Shown: piece by piece, positions 40,053-54,200 of the stretch
Layout of the letters: every line of letters starts with the position of its first letter
Numbering within the stretch: the first letter of the stretch is position 1
Source of the DNA: Siniperca chuatsi
Taxonomy: Eukaryota; Chordata; Actinopteri; Centrarchiformes; Sinipercidae
NCBI RefSeq assembly: GCF_020085105.1
Contig: NC_058055.1
Location: forward strand, 4,053,322-4,117,321
Direction: 5' to 3'
DNA length: 64,000 nt
Program-made: the position numbers and the translations under genes
The notes under the pieces: model-generated
What the model was told of the DNA's origin: nothing
Database searches by the model: none
What the model saw: only the letters and a program-made list of their open reading frames with translations

Positions 40053-40053
40053 A
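39963..40053 (+). repeat. Compound (GT)n(AT)n(GT)n microsatellite
   Basis: A central AT tract of more than 60 bp is flanked on both sides by GT runs. The structure is nearly symmetrical. Confidence 0.95.
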
Positions 40054-41249
40054 TAATGTAATAAAAAGTTAAACTAGAGTTAAGTTAAAATGAAAGTTAA
40101 AAAAAATAAAGAATAGACCCCAAATATAATCCATAATAACATACATATAATACCGATCCGGGTTTGCCGTCTGCCTGAATCCATGTGAATGCAGCATTAG
40201 TGTGGACTGCCCAAAAATGAGATTGCATGTAAAGGTATAGGCCACTCAGTGGAATATAAAATGTGTTTACAAATATACCAGTCTGTTAGCAACTTCCCCT
40301 TTTACTGGTCAGCATTGTCAGTCAGGATTTTCAGGATTTACAAACCTGTAAATCTCCATCAGAGTGCTGTTATCAAAGTGTGTAGTAAGCGCTGTAACCA
40401 GACGTTTTCCACAAGATAGAAATTAAATTTCCAAAGTAAAATTCGCTTAAATATGCTTTTAAGATCATTGTAGAAAAAAAACAAAAAATTCTGCACATTG
40501 TTGAGCACTTGTACTCACTTCACTAACAATTTTTCAGTCCTCTGACCTTCATCGGATGAAATTCTGTGCAAGAACTTTGTAGTGATTCTTACCTGTTAAG
40601 ATCAATTTAGTAGACATTGAAAATACACTATTGGACTGTACATAAGCAGGCCAGAGAAATGGAGCTGAACTGTGCTGACTGAAAGTAGATCACCATAACT
40701 TGACGAACTGAACAGCATGGCAGCATGCCCGCCGTGCTGTAAACTAAACCTTGTGCTCACCCGAGCTTGCACTGCTGCTGTCCAGATTGATGGTAATTTT
40801 GACCCAGCGGACACAGAGGGAACAGAGACTGCGCACCACTTGGGTTATCTTTCCCCCGCTGCGTCTACATGGACTTCTCAAAAACCAATTAATTCCACTG
40901 GGGTACTGATTGAGCCAGTAGAGTTAATTTGTAGACTGAGTGACTTCCCACAGCGCAGAGATATGGTAAAGCACTTTGAGAGACAGCTGCTGATGTTGAA
41001 GTTTAACTTTGTCTATAGGTCACTTTTTGAAAAGTTTAAGATCTGCGTCTCTACAAAATGCTACTACAAAAGTAGTTTGCAATTATCTTGCATTGCTAAA
41101 GCTAAAACTGGACATTTTAAAAAGTGAGCAAAGTCAGGGTGCCTCTATTGCAAACTGCACCATAAACTGCAATAAATCAAATATATTCACATGTACGTTT
41201 TTAGCTTTTACTGCTGTAATGATTGGGTTGTCATCATCCACGCAACTAA

Positions 41250-42100
41250 AGCCCTTTTCAGACATGCACCCCTTTGATGTTAATCTGATGGCAATTTAAC
41301 ATGGTCTCACATCTGCATAAGCCCCCTAGTCACTTTTACATAGAAGTCACGATGGCAGTCTTGCTTGGTCGGACCTAGTAACATTTCTGTAGCACAGAAC
41401 AAGTCTGAATGGAATGCCTTCAGATTAATGTAAAGGCTGCAGCGGCACAAGCTGAAACCTGCAGAGAGAGACTAAATGCACATCTTGTTCCACCTTCTAA
41501 GATGACTGTCATAAATACATTATCTCAATCATCATCTCTTACGCACAAAATCAGTTTAAAAAAACTATAATGTTTATTTATGCTTACGCCATGGATGAAT
41601 AAATGAACATCTAGCAAAACGCGTTACATACTGTACAGCAAACAGGAATTAAACGAGAATCCCAATTTAATGTCCTGTCATTCAATGCTTGTGCACTGCT
41701 GGATATTATAAAACAGGCAGCAGAATTCACTCTCTAATAATGTTAAATGATGAAATTGATATGAATATGTATTAGTGGATTCAGTATGAGAAGCGGAGGC
41801 GAGCGACCGCTCACAATGGTTATGAAGGCTTCAACGGCAAAATAAGTTTAAAAATGCTTCAGTGATGCAGCCTGTGGGAGAACACAGCTATCATAACATT
41901 TTCAACTCACTGCCTCTCGCTCGCTCGCTCTCTGGCTCCAGGTGCCACAGATCACGCCAGCACACAGCTCTTTCCGTAAATGTCCTGTCATGTCTGAATG
42001 AAGCCGTAAGTAACATTAACAAAAAAGCAACCTGTGTCTGAATGACAAAAAGCCATAGATGAAGCCAGCAATTTTGCGTATTCCATGTCTGAAAAGGGCT
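41250..42100. mobile_element. Non-autonomous DNA transposon with perfect 17-bp TIRs
   Basis: AGCCCTTTTCAGACATG (41250-41266) is matched exactly in inverse by CATGTCTGAAAAGGGCT (42084-42100). The 851-bp interior has no transposase. The flanks show TAA at 41247-41249 and at 42100-42102, which could be a 3-bp PIF/Harbinger-type duplication sharing the last T. The superfamily is uncertain. Confidence 0.7.
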
Positions 42101-42694
42101 AATACAGTATTGTACATTCCATAAGAATTTTAGCTGTGAGAAACCAACCTGGGTAGATCAAGGAATTATTTTATGAAAGCCACAGTAAGAAGGCGTAAAT
42201 GGGACAGGATGCCCAAGAACTAGCAGTATTGCATAGATTTAGACATGCCATCTTACTCATTTATGCTCACCAGACATGGGGTTACTGCAGCTGAAGTCAA
42301 AGAAAATGAGATAGTTACACTGATCAGTGACAATAGTTAATAATCCAACTCCTTTTGTGTGTTTTGATGTTTTTAATAACATAGTCATGAAAAGTGAAGA
42401 CATGACTCAGAGGTTCCTGTGTGGATCCAGTTTTTTAAGGTGTAATCTGATGTGCACACCCTCCTGACAGATTCTTCAGTCTGTCAACATTGAATTGCAT
42501 TATTACATACAGTCCTGTATCCAGTGGCTAACATAACGCAAAATGTTGTACTACTTCATTTGAAAAGACTGATATTAACCAGCTACAACTTCTGGTTTAC
42601 ACACACATAAAAATAATATGAAATATTTTTGTTTTTTAGGTTTGAGAAGCACTTTTCTATTTTCTGAATTGAAATGACATTTACACAAATTCAT

Positions 42695-43000
42695 TAAAGG
42701 TCCAGTATGTAGGATTTGAAAAGTGCTCGCCTCACCCTCCCCTTCTAAGCGTGTAGGAGAAACTACAGTGGCCGCAAAACTGGCTGCGAAAGGCCCTATC
42801 TAGAGCCAGTGTTTGGTTTGTCCGTTCTGGGCTACTGTAGAAACATGGCAGTACAACATGGCGATCTCAGTGGAAGGGGACCCGCTCCCTCTGGAGAGAA
42901 AAACGGCTTATTCTAAGGTAATGAAAACACGAGTCTTATTTTCAGGTGACTATACACTAATGAAAACATACTCATAAATATTATATTCCATTTCTGCCAC
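42695..43000 (+). repeat. Dispersed fish repeat (AAAGGTCCAGTATGTAGG family)
   Basis: Starts TTAAAGGTCCAGTATGTAGG and continues CCTCACCCTCCCCTTCTAAG, which I recognise as an abundant perch-like fish repeat. No matching right terminus is seen, so it is probably 3'-truncated. Confidence 0.5.
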
Positions 43001-46000
43001 TATATAATAATATAGTAAAATCAGAACAGAAAACAGAATTTTAGAAACAAAATATTAGCTCAAGGATTTGTGAAAGACGTTGTGAAAAAGTTGTTTTTTC
43101 TTGCTGACAGATTAGGCCCAACTGTTAATTTACTGTTAAAAATACATCGATTTTCTTCCAAATTGACAGACTTAGATTCCGTCAAGATCTGGCACAGTGC
43201 ACCCCTCAGGATCCATTTTGAGTTAATTTGTGTTACATAAGGTAATGTTAGCACAATCCAGTGTTGTGGTGGTAAAACGTGGGAAATGTTGAATGTAAAC
43301 AAAATCATGTTTGTTTACAATGAAACCTCCACAAGATACCTTTAATGCCACATTAGTGGTTTGGCCCAGTCTGTCTGTGTGGCCCGTGTGGATTATCTTA
43401 CACTCTGATTCATCGGGTTCATTGACAGGCCCATAGCAGCAAACTAAAGCCCTGTGTTACTTATTAAAGGCATGGATCTCTTGCCTTTCTTTACTTTAAC
43501 TGCAAACAGAGCGACATTCTAACAGAGAGACTGTCTAACTGCTTTGATTTGTGTGTAAATTGAACAGACATTATTGTGCTGTAATGGATGTGTTTTATAC
43601 TGTACTGCTCAAATCCAAGACTGAATCATCTGTAGGGAAAATTGCTTGGAGCTGCAATCCATGAGACTGCAAGGGAAAACAAATTCTCTTTGTTACAAAT
43701 TCAGATTGGTCTCTTATGCATTTCAAATAGTGTAAGAGCCAGTCTAAAGTCCTTTGGTCTGACCATCCAAACACTTCCAAACTTAAGCATCTTAGCTATC
43801 CAGCAACATTGAACACTTAACATAGAAACACAGGGTGAACAGACAGTTTCTGAACAAACAGTGACAGACAGCCTCAGGCAGCTGTTTTCAGTGAAAAAGC
43901 TCTGATAAACCCACTGTACACTACCTGCTCAGCACCAAAGGCAGACAGATCAAGTTAGCGACTAGCTAGTAAACATAGTGGAGCATTTAGCAGCCAAAGA
44001 GCCAGATATTTTTCTCAGGAGTTCATGAAGACCAAAACAGAGCTTAAAGGACTTAAAGGAGGATATTGGACTTAAATTTGCCAAGTGTGCCCCAAGTGGC
44101 CAAAAAGCAATCAATTAATGTATGTTTAAATACTGTTCATTTATATAATATTACTGATATTACAGAGAGAAAGAAGTGGCACAAGTTAAGTTGTAACTAC
44201 ATAGATAAACTACACTTGGTTTACAATAATATAATGTCTAGTCACAAACATAAAGGTTCCTTTGTATTTCTGAGTAGTTTATGCGTTTTATGTATATTGC
44301 TGACTTTGGGCTATAGCATCTGAAGTTACTTCACACCTTACACCTTGATTCTTTAAGATATATTGGGTAATATTTTCTTACACAGCATCTTGTGATAGCA
44401 GCCAGCAGAAAAAGTTTTGACAAGGCTGTGAATGGCAGTGGAGTCACTCGTGTGATGTATAATTTACCTTTATGTTTGTAGAGAGCTACAGCAATGCTAT
44501 ACTCTGAATTTTAGCATGGGGCTTCAGTGGGTGACTGAGTGTTTAAGATTAAGTACAAACACAGGCTTTGATTGGTTGTCTGTGAAATTGATACATGGTG
44601 TGCTATTGGTTTACCTATGCAGACAGCTTACATCCTGGAAAGGTGATCTTTGTCAGTCTGCATACAGGTTAATGTTCACGCCGCATGGTCAATACAGTTT
44701 CTTTCTGACGGTGATGGATTGGTGATGGAGAAAGGGTGCGTGTGTGTGTGTTTGTGTACACAGAAACGTTTCAGCTCCCTGCTTGTGAATGCAAATGTCA
44801 AATTGGACCAAATTTTCTTTTGCAAAAACAATGCTAATTAGTTTATGTATTTTACAAAAAATACAAATTAAGCCAAATCTGAAACCAAGGGGATTAAATC
44901 ACAAGATGACTCAGCTACATGTCCAGATTATACTGGTTTTCTAGGTGATGGTTACATTTCTTGTGCAAATATTCACTGCACGGAGCCACAAGTAAACCCA
45001 ACTACTTGAGGCAACAAAAGTCTATCTTCCTATCGGGTCACCGGTTCTGAATCTGATAGTCAAAGCCATATTAGAAAGGGATGTCATCCACTGGTTCATT
45101 GGCACTAAAGTGGGATTACCAGTAGTGAAGAAGACACTGGAGATCCACCCAAAAATGATTGTAAGTCACTAAGTTAAACATCTGGAGCAGTGTTTTGTGT
45201 CAGTTTTATTAAGAGTACATTTATTTCCTATTACTTGAATTACTCATCTCTGCCTCACCCTCACACCTGAGTGCTCTGCTTGTCAAAAGAATCATCCCTC
45301 ATCTGACAGTACCCCACTGTCAGGGCACAGGCAGGAAATATTAAACTGTTAAAGGTGCTAACTCCCTTTTTTGCTGGCACTCCTATCAGTGTACGATAAC
45401 CCCAGGCAATCACTTATCGGTGGTGCTGACAGATAGTGGCTGTGTCAGAGGCAGTAAGAGGAGATGAGCTGTCACCCAGCTCACTGTTCCTTTGCGCTAA
45501 GAGGACAAGGAGACCACAGACCTGTCAACACCCCACGACCCCCTTTCCCCTAGGCATAAAGGCTTGTAAGAAGAGAGTGTGAGCTTTTTTTTTTGCACGT
45601 TATGTTGCTCACTACCCTCAACTTTTAACATGAACATGTATGACTTTTTAAAACTTTTTCATCTTTTTTTGAAGCAACAGTTAAACATTACAGTGCCCTG
45701 TCCAGTGAAGCTAAATCAAAAAGAGTTGACTTGTATCAGTGTCACTGCAGAGGATAGCTCTGATCTATTTAGGTGAGGGCAGGCAGTGGCAGTAATCTGC
45801 CCATTTATCTATCCATTTACTTAGTCTCTCAACTGGAAAGACTAGGAAGTACTCCCTTTATGTCTGGCTGATAAATCCACCAGGCTCCTCTTCTAAATGA
45901 TGTTTACAGAGCTGTTTGTACGTGACATGAAAGGAAAAGATAGCCTTCTATATTTAGGTGAATGCATTAATCAATAATGCATCCTGCTCTTCCAGCACTG

Positions 46001-47599
46001 GCTTCTTGATTAGCTAGCACTCATATATTGCCCTCTGTGGCTCTGCTGCATTCTACAGATCACCCGCAAGGAAAATGTGCCACTTACCATACAGAACAAA
46101 TCTGTATTTAGACCTTAAAATGTCGCACAGGCGAAAGTCTCTAAAGACTCTTGAAAATATATAAGACAGGATGTTAGAAAAATCTATTTCCTGTCCAGGT
46201 TATATAACTATAAAATGCTGAAGTATTTGGTTAACAATCAATTATGCTTTTTGTTTATATTGTGTGTGTATATTGCTGGTTTGATGTGAAAGTTTTGGCT
46301 GTTGTGGTAAAAACAAGGCTGGTGCTCTCATTACAGTCCAGCAATATTTTAATATTTTAATGAGCCATCATATAAGAATTGATTTGACAGGAAGTTTGTT
46401 GTCCAAATATGAACGTTGAGGAAGTTATTTTTGGTGAGCTTAACACCCCCCCCCCAGCACCCGCTGGTGTAAGGTGGCCCTCTGTCTGAGGTCGTGGTAA
46501 CAATAGCAGGCCTTGGAAAGTGAAATGTGATGCGGCGGGCCCTCTGGGCTGTGTTTCTGAATCACAACTCCATAATGAGCTGGCAGAGCTCAGGCTGCAT
46601 CAAAGATGCAGCACCCCAGTATCTGTTTCAACTCACAATGCACAATAGTGCAGTGCCACCTGTGCAGGGGGAGCGGAGGCCGTGGGCCCAGGAGGAGCAC
46701 AGAGTGACTGAAAGCTTTCTACCACCCTACTGTACTCACACCCATACTGTACATCCTCATCATCCTCCTCCTCATCCTCTGAGCTTACACTCTAAACTGC
46801 CTGCTATACTTTAACATGTGTCTGCTCCGCTAATGTCTGTGCTTTGACGTTATTAAGAATCCTTTAATCCAAAAACACACATTGGAAATGGTCTAAAATA
46901 ACTCTCTCTTTTCAAAAGTAAGATGATGATACTTTATTTTTAAGCATCAACTCATGCTGTGTTCAGGTAAACACAGTGTCTTGGCCGTGGTTAGTAATTA
47001 AGTGTTTTTTCAAAATACTGTATCACAGAATTAAATTATGGAAAAACAAAATGCAATTTTTGACCGGGAACAATGTCAGTAAGACGTGTATTTGAATGCA
47101 GCAGAATGCTTGTTGCCTAAACTCACTATCAGCCTCCGTTGTTCAGCGGCGCTATTTTAGTGAGAGAAGACCGTGGGAATGAGAATGATGAGAATCAGAT
47201 ACACGCCGAATTAAACACAGACTCATAACACTGTTAATTCACTGTCTTTAATGTGTGTGTGACGTTATTTGAGGCGTTTTTTCAGACGTTACTAACTACC
47301 CATTGCTGCTTCCCGTTTTGGTGCTGGAGAGATGTGTGCGAGGACAGTAAGAAAAAGGTTTTTTGACAGCAAGATTTCATTTGCTTATTCTTTGATTTCA
47401 ACACGGATTTGCTGATGACAGAGACACTAGGAAACGTGAGAATTAATACTAAACGTGTCATTGTGTGGTCCAAACGTGTTTTTTTCGCTGTCTACTTACT
47501 TTTCTGTGACTTGCTGTTCAGCTCTGATCTCCAGCTGTATGCATACACACACTACATCCATCCCACTGCTCCGCGCTCAGACACAGAGCTGATCTGCTC

Positions 47600-47870
47600 G
47601 CTATTTAATCAAAGTTTATTATTATTAAACCTGTCGCCTGTTCAAATTGCACCAAATTGGACACTGCACTCCCTCGGGTCCCCAACAATACACCCACAAA
47701 GTGTGAAGTCGATCGGACGAACAGTTCTCGAGATATGCGAAGGACAGACATACAGAGATTCCTCGCATTATAGCTAGATGCAGGCTTGCTATTGCAAGCT
47801 CCGCAGTTACTGCTGCTGCTGCTTGAGAAGACTCGGGAGGATGGGTGCAACCTAGCCTCACAATACAGGG
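47600..47870 (+). repeat. Unclassified dispersed repeat
   Basis: Contains AAGTGTGAAGTCGATCGGAC and GTTCTCGAGATATGCG, wording I associate with a dispersed fish repeat. Open frames on both strands are unrelated to known proteins. It is about 0.3 kb from the slc8a2 start exon. Confidence 0.4.
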
Positions 47871-48113
47871 AGGGGAAGGTTGAAAAATCTTTATTCTTTG
47901 CTTGTTAATTACATTGAATCGACAAAACCAACCACTTTATCATGTTTAATATTTTTCATTTCATTCATTATGATATGATATTTGAGGGGGTTGTACTGGC
48001 TGGTTTTGATTATTGGGTGGGGTTACATCCCCCTAATTTACGCCTATGGACAGAAACAAGGTAAACTAACATGTACTATAAATCTGTTACTCCCCATTGT
48101 ATCTCTTTCTTAG

Positions 48114-48204
48114 AACAACGTGCCTTCCTCTGTTCCTCCAGGAGAGTCCTCTGGCCCAGTGTCTCCACCAGTGACCCCCAGGCGCCTCCTGACTCAGGGA
48201 TATC
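48114..48204 (+). other. slc8a2 5' UTR part of the first coding exon (inferred)
   Basis: A good acceptor (CTCTTTCTTAG, ending 48113) opens an exon that contains the start codon 91 bp later. At least one upstream non-coding exon should therefore exist, as in mammalian SLC8 genes; I could not locate it. Confidence 0.5.
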
Positions 48205-51200
48205 ATGGGACCCCTCCACGTTCACCTTTCCACACTCCTCTTCCTCCTCCTCTCTCTCCTCCTCCTGGCCCACCCCTGCACTTCCTCCAGGCCTCAGGTT
48301 GTGGAGCGAGCGTCTGGCCCTGAGCAGCCTCAGTCCTCTGGTAACACTACGGGGTCTGGCAAGCGGACGTGTGCGGGCATTGTGGTGTGTAAACCCGGCA
48401 TCCTGCTGCCGGTGTGGTTGCCACTAAACCCTTCACTGGGGGAGCAGGCAGGGAGGGCTGTCATCTACTTCCTCTGTCTAATGTACATCTTCCTGGGTGT
48501 GTCCATCATCGCAGATCGCTTCATGGCATCCATAGAAGTCATCACCTCTCAGGTATTATTGAGCTTCACATTTATAAGAAATAAAATGCAGCCATCCTTA
48601 ATTTAATACACAACTTTGCTGCTACATTCTTACTTCATCGATAGTGGCGAGTGCTTTGGTCCCATTCTACTCTCTCAGATTCTGACTGACGCAAGAGAAT
48701 CTTGGGAAATTCAGTGTGCCATTATCCCACAGTGGCCATTGGTCAGCAAGAGTTGCTTGCTTTAAGACTGACATTTTTAAACAAATATCAAAGTAAGATA
48801 TGTACTCTTTTTGGAGTATATTGATAATTGAATACTCAAGTGGAATAGTGTAAGATTAAAAACACCATAATGTCAAAAAAAAAGAATAAATAAAATAAAA
48901 ATGCAAACCAACAAGAACATAGCAAGAATGTTACAGTGATTTTTTTTAATAAAGGCTGGTTTACAAGTCATAGCATCACATTATCTCAGTACGATCGCTC
49001 AAGTAATCCAAATATCAGCCTCCTGCTGATATTTATGCTCAAAGTCCATACTCAGTTTTGGTTCTCTCTGTTCAAGCCTTGGAGAAAATTGCTGACGAAA
49101 CTGTCCAAAATTGATCCTTTACCCCTGGTGTCCTTTCAGAAAAGATTCTCCATATGTAGCATGTTCTTTTGAATACAGTTAGTAGGTTGTCCACATCAAA
49201 TGCTCTAAGTTAAACCTAATAAAACTGTAATTATATACTAAACGATCCTCTAAACATTGTAATATGAGATGTTTTTATTCAAATTTGATTATTATCATAC
49301 TGTGACACTGACATTGATTGCAATAACTGGAACTTGTGTGTATAAGTTCAGTGGTAGCAGCATCTTTGACATTTTCACCAACTTCTGTCCGTGTAGGAGA
49401 AAGAGGTGACCATCACCAAGCCCAACGGTGAAACGACAGTAACGACAGTGAGAGTCTGGAATGAGACTGTGTCCAACCTCACACTCATGGCCCTGGGCTC
49501 CTCAGCACCTGAGATCCTGCTTTCTGTTATTGAGGTACACAAGGCATTTCACCTTTTATCATATACCCTCATACAAAAAACTGTTGTCTTTCACTGTGAC
49601 TTTAAAGGCGTGTGACCATTCAGATTTTCTGAAATTTTACATTCTTAAAAACATGCATATGCTGCAAAGAATGTCACAAAATCTATGAATTGCAGTTGAG
49701 TATGTTATTAATTAATGAACTAATAAATAAATTAATTAACACCATAAATGAAACAAAAATTAGGGTAAACTCTGGGCACCACTTGATGTTGTAATTGTAA
49801 TTGTAAGGCATCACAACCATCAATATGAACACAACATACTACATATTTACATGCGTAGATTTATTTCAGCCTATAAATAGGATATTTTTTCTAGTTATAT
49901 ATTCAGGATATTTAATATTTGTGTATCCCCACTCAAAAATAGTTCCATTCTTATAGATTTTTGTTGTTTTGGTTGTTACATGGGTCTTCAGTTCAGTTCC
50001 AGTTAGCATTAAAAAAGGTCTTTGATTTTGTTCTATGTGACGTTTGTCTTTTTTGTCCCCTAAATGTTGACAGGTGTGTGGGCACAACTTTGATGCCGGG
50101 GAGCTCGGCCCGAGCACCATAGTGGGCAGCGCTGCCTTCAATATGTTTGTGATAATTGGTCTGTGTGTGTGGGTGATCCCTGACGGAGAGTCTCGCAAGA
50201 TCAAACACCTGCGAGTGTTTTTTATTACGGCTTTCTGGAGTATTTTTGCCTACATTTGGCTCTACATCATACTGGCTGTCATCTCGCCTGGGATTGTAGA
50301 GGTGTGTTTCCGATGACTGTGTATGAATGTATTTCTAATAAATTAAGTGTGTAAATCATGTAATGCTCATATTGCCTGTATTACCAGGTGTGGGAGGCCG
50401 CAGTGACACTGCTTTATTTTCCGGTGTGTGTGATCTTGGCTTGGATCGCTGACCGTCGCCTACTCTTCTACAAATACATGCACAAGCGTTACCGTGCTGA
50501 CAAGAGGCACGGCATTGTGGTGGAAATGGAAGGTGACCTTGAGCCCAAAGGCATTGACGTGATCATGGATGGAAAGTTGTCAGATGGCAGTTCATGCCCT
50601 GGAAACTCCTCCAGTGTAACAGTCTCTGTGCAGACAGGCAATGAACTGGACCAGAACAAAGATGAGGTAAGATAAGTGGCAAGTGTGAATGCCTGTAGAC
50701 ACACACAGTTTTTTTTCCCTTTAATGTCAGGTTTGGGGTCTATTTTGTATTAAGTAATTGGAGCTCCTTAAATAAAACGTTTCGGTAACCCTTTATATTA
50801 AGGTACACATATTCACCATTAACGAGTTGCTTATTAGCATGCATATTAGTATCATATTGGCTCTTTATTAGTCATTATAAAGCACTTATTAATGCCTTAT
50901 TTTACATGACCATATTCTACAACTACTAGGCCATTAACTAAGAGTTTTCCCTCAATAACCTCCTAATTACTGCTTATTGATAATAAGTAAGGAAGTTGTT
51001 GTACATGAATTACGATCTTAATATGCTTTGCTCAGTATGGGCCTTATAAGGTGGTAGTACCACAAGAATAGTGGTACTCCCTTAATAACTTAATAATAAA
51101 TATTATAATTTCACTCAAATTTGGGTATGTCTTTTCTTAAAGGGGAAAGAATACTTCTGTAGTATTTTTCAAAAGGCAAGAGTACAAGAAGAAAGCTACT

Positions 51201-54200
51201 AGCAGGGGAACATCTTACTGTCAGGCGCACTGGTGGAGCTAATGTTTTTCTAACTTTAAAGCTACTTAATGGGAATTTAAGGGGAATATCAGGTTTCCTG
51301 AGGCTAGTAGGGTTCAATCCGAGCAGGAGTCTGAATGCCAGTAGTGCAGACAGCAGGAGCCTGAACAGCAGGGTGTTGATCAGTAGGAGGCTGAGCAGTT
51401 GGAGTTTCCAAGCTGTTGAATCCCACCAAACCCTCTGCAGGACCCCACTGCACACCCAGCCTCTGTGGTCACTGCTTAAAACTGCTGCTGTGACGAGCAT
51501 TTTTACAGAACATTTGGCAAAACGTACATCTCTATAAATACATTACATTACAACCTTCCTCTCTTGGATAGGTGGTCCGTATCCTGAAAGACCTGAAGGA
51601 GAAACACCCAGACAAAGACCTGGACCAGCTGATTGAGATGGCCAACTACTCTGCCTTGGTTCACCAGAAGAAGAGCCGCGCCTTCTACCGTGTCCAGGCG
51701 ACACGCATGATGATTGGTGCCGGCAACATATTAAAGAAACATGCTGCTGAGCACACACGTCGCTCAGGAGGCCAGGAGGCCGACAAGGCCACGTGCTCGC
51801 ACATTTGTTTTGAAAGTGCCCAGTACCAGTGCACAGAGAACTGTGGCTCTCTGAGTCTCGGGGTGATCCTTGAGGGGGGCACAGGCCAGAACACTTTCTG
51901 TGTGGACTACTGTACAGAAAATGGCTCTGCCAATGCTGGGGCAGACTATGAATTCAGTGAGGGAACCCTAGTGTTTAAGCCAGGGGAGACCCGCAAAGAG
52001 ATCAAGGTGAGCAAGGGGAAAGGGGGACTGTGAAAGGTATTCATCTCAGTTTACATAAATCAATGTCAATTTGAATTTTTCTCTTTAAGTTCACTGCTGT
52101 TATATTTCACTCCCTGTGTTTCCTGTTAATCTTAACTGTCTACTGTCAAAATAAGCCCAAAATGTCTAAAATATAAAACAAGTTCTCTTAGTGTGGTGAG
52201 CTGCCCAGAATTTTTCAAATAATATCAAATATTAGTGTTCTCTCCACTAATATTTCAGGGTTTGATATCAACGGGACCCCGGAATAGTAATTTGGAAAGT
52301 TGTGTTGTAGTGAGTTTCAAGTGTCAGCATTAAAACTCTTTATGCATCCATGGGGAGAGTGACCATACAATAATACTCTGTGCTCTCCAGGTGGGCATCT
52401 TGGATGATGACATCTTTGAGGAGGATGAGCATTTCTTTGTGCGTCTTCAGAACCTGAGGTTAGAAGAAGGTGGAAATGAAGGGACAGGAACTCCACCCAA
52501 GGGTAGACTAGTGGAGCCGCTGGTTGCCACCATCACCATCTTGGACGATGACCATGCTGGCATCTTCACCTTTGGGCAGCGAGTGCTGCGGGTGAGTGAG
52601 AGCACAGGCACGCTGAGGGTGACAGTGGTGAGGAACTCGGGCTCCAGGGGTACCGTTGCTGTGCCGTACCATACAGAGGATGGCAGTGCCAAGGCTGGGG
52701 TGGACTATGAGGAGACCAGAGGGGAGCTGGAATTCACCAATGAACAGACCAGGTGAGGCACAGTCAGTCAGTCAGTGAGTCTGATGGATGTATTTCCTTA
52801 GGACATCAATTTATTCTTTTCCAGGAAGGAGACAGTGCCAGACATTGCGACTCTTGAGGTTGCATCTTCCTACTCTTTAACATACTATACAAGGATTTTA
52901 CATTATCAAGAACCCTCAAACAAATACTTTTTTAAGGGATAAGGCTAGCAATATTCTATTTTTAATTTTTTTGTCAAGCCCATGAAATCATCAAAACCAA
53001 CAATATAGTAGTCCTTTTCTCAATTTTTCTGACTTCCCTACCCTGTATTTGGCACTTAACCCCAAGCCCATTGGTTCCTACAAAGACATAAATCTTTAAA
53101 AATTGGCCACAAATACATTGTTTCATTTTTTTAAAAAGGCTAAATGATTTCCTAAAACTGCTGGTCTTGTGATTATTTGGGGCAGCAGGATGGTGTATGT
53201 GCCATGAATGAACATGTCATCCAGTGCAACAGTGTGGCTCATTGATGTGTTTTCAATAGTTGGACAACAATTGATCCTACTAACAAGTAGTGTTGGTTTT
53301 GCTCTTTTAATGGGCTTTGTTGATAATGAGAAAAATATAGAATATATTGTCCTTTAACAAAGAGAAGATTTTCAACTTAGATGAAATTTTGAATGAAACT
53401 GTAACTGCAATGTAGGTATATAGAGGGTGGAAAAGCCTATCTTCAGAACAGGCATTTTTCTCCATTTTCTCACTTCTTGGGTGTTAAATACTAGACAAAC
53501 TGAAATATGGGCTGATGGTCTCTGAACGTTATAATTACCATAAACACATGAGACGATCCGCGACCCCTAACGGGACCAAGCGGTAGAAAATGGATGGATG
53601 GATGGATGGACATGAGACGATGATCAAGACAAGTGCTGTTCTCTTTTTCAAACCAGCAGTACTGACACACAGCACTCTCAATGCGTTTATATGTATACTA
53701 CTTTGGCCCATTACTGCTTTTAGGAAAAGGGCACCTGAATCTCACTGAGAGATTACTATGGGTTTTCAGTCATTACCTGATGACTTGACAACCAAAGATA
53801 ATCCCGTCCCCGATCAGGTGTGGGAACCTCCAGACTCACCCCATGTAAGCTGACAGATCCTTTTCCCATTAAATTTTCAGGTTATAGAAGCTGTGTTTGC
53901 ACATGGACTAATTGTACACTTAGTGAAAGACTAAGAGTTATATAACATGGCCCATCAATAGACGCTACACTGTCAAGGGTATGACAATTTGTAGATCATA
54001 GTTAATGGAGACGTGTAGGGGTGTGTAGCCTTATTATTTCATTTCTTTTTTCTGCTGGGACCATTATGTTTATATGTATACTCTCCTTCCAAGCTGTCAG
54101 GAAGTCATCAAAGTATTCCACAAATTAATTATACAGACATTGATCACCATTACAAGTCATTTAGTTTAGCTATATTTTTTTTGGCACACTGAGGAGCAAG

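Larger units (their letters stand above)
34606..48113. other. Gene-poor interval between nccrp1 and slc8a2
   Basis: No recognisable exon chain. Contents are MITE-like repeats (34978-35545, 37684-37934, 39665-39964, 41250-42100, a piece at about 42695-43000, 47600-47870), two large dinucleotide tracts and unique AT-rich DNA. Upstream non-coding exons of slc8a2 may lie here but cannot be placed. Confidence 0.5.

Noticed and set aside
40717..41127. 136-codon open frame in the gene-poor gap
   Set aside because: No recognisable domain, no splice context, and composition like its surroundings. Probably chance.
52826..52858. A possible small slc8a2 exon after acceptor TTTTCCAG reading [12 protein letters not shown]
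   Set aside because: No convincing donor follows, it has no counterpart in NCX proteins, and joining exon 52752 directly to 54451 gives the expected length and alignment.
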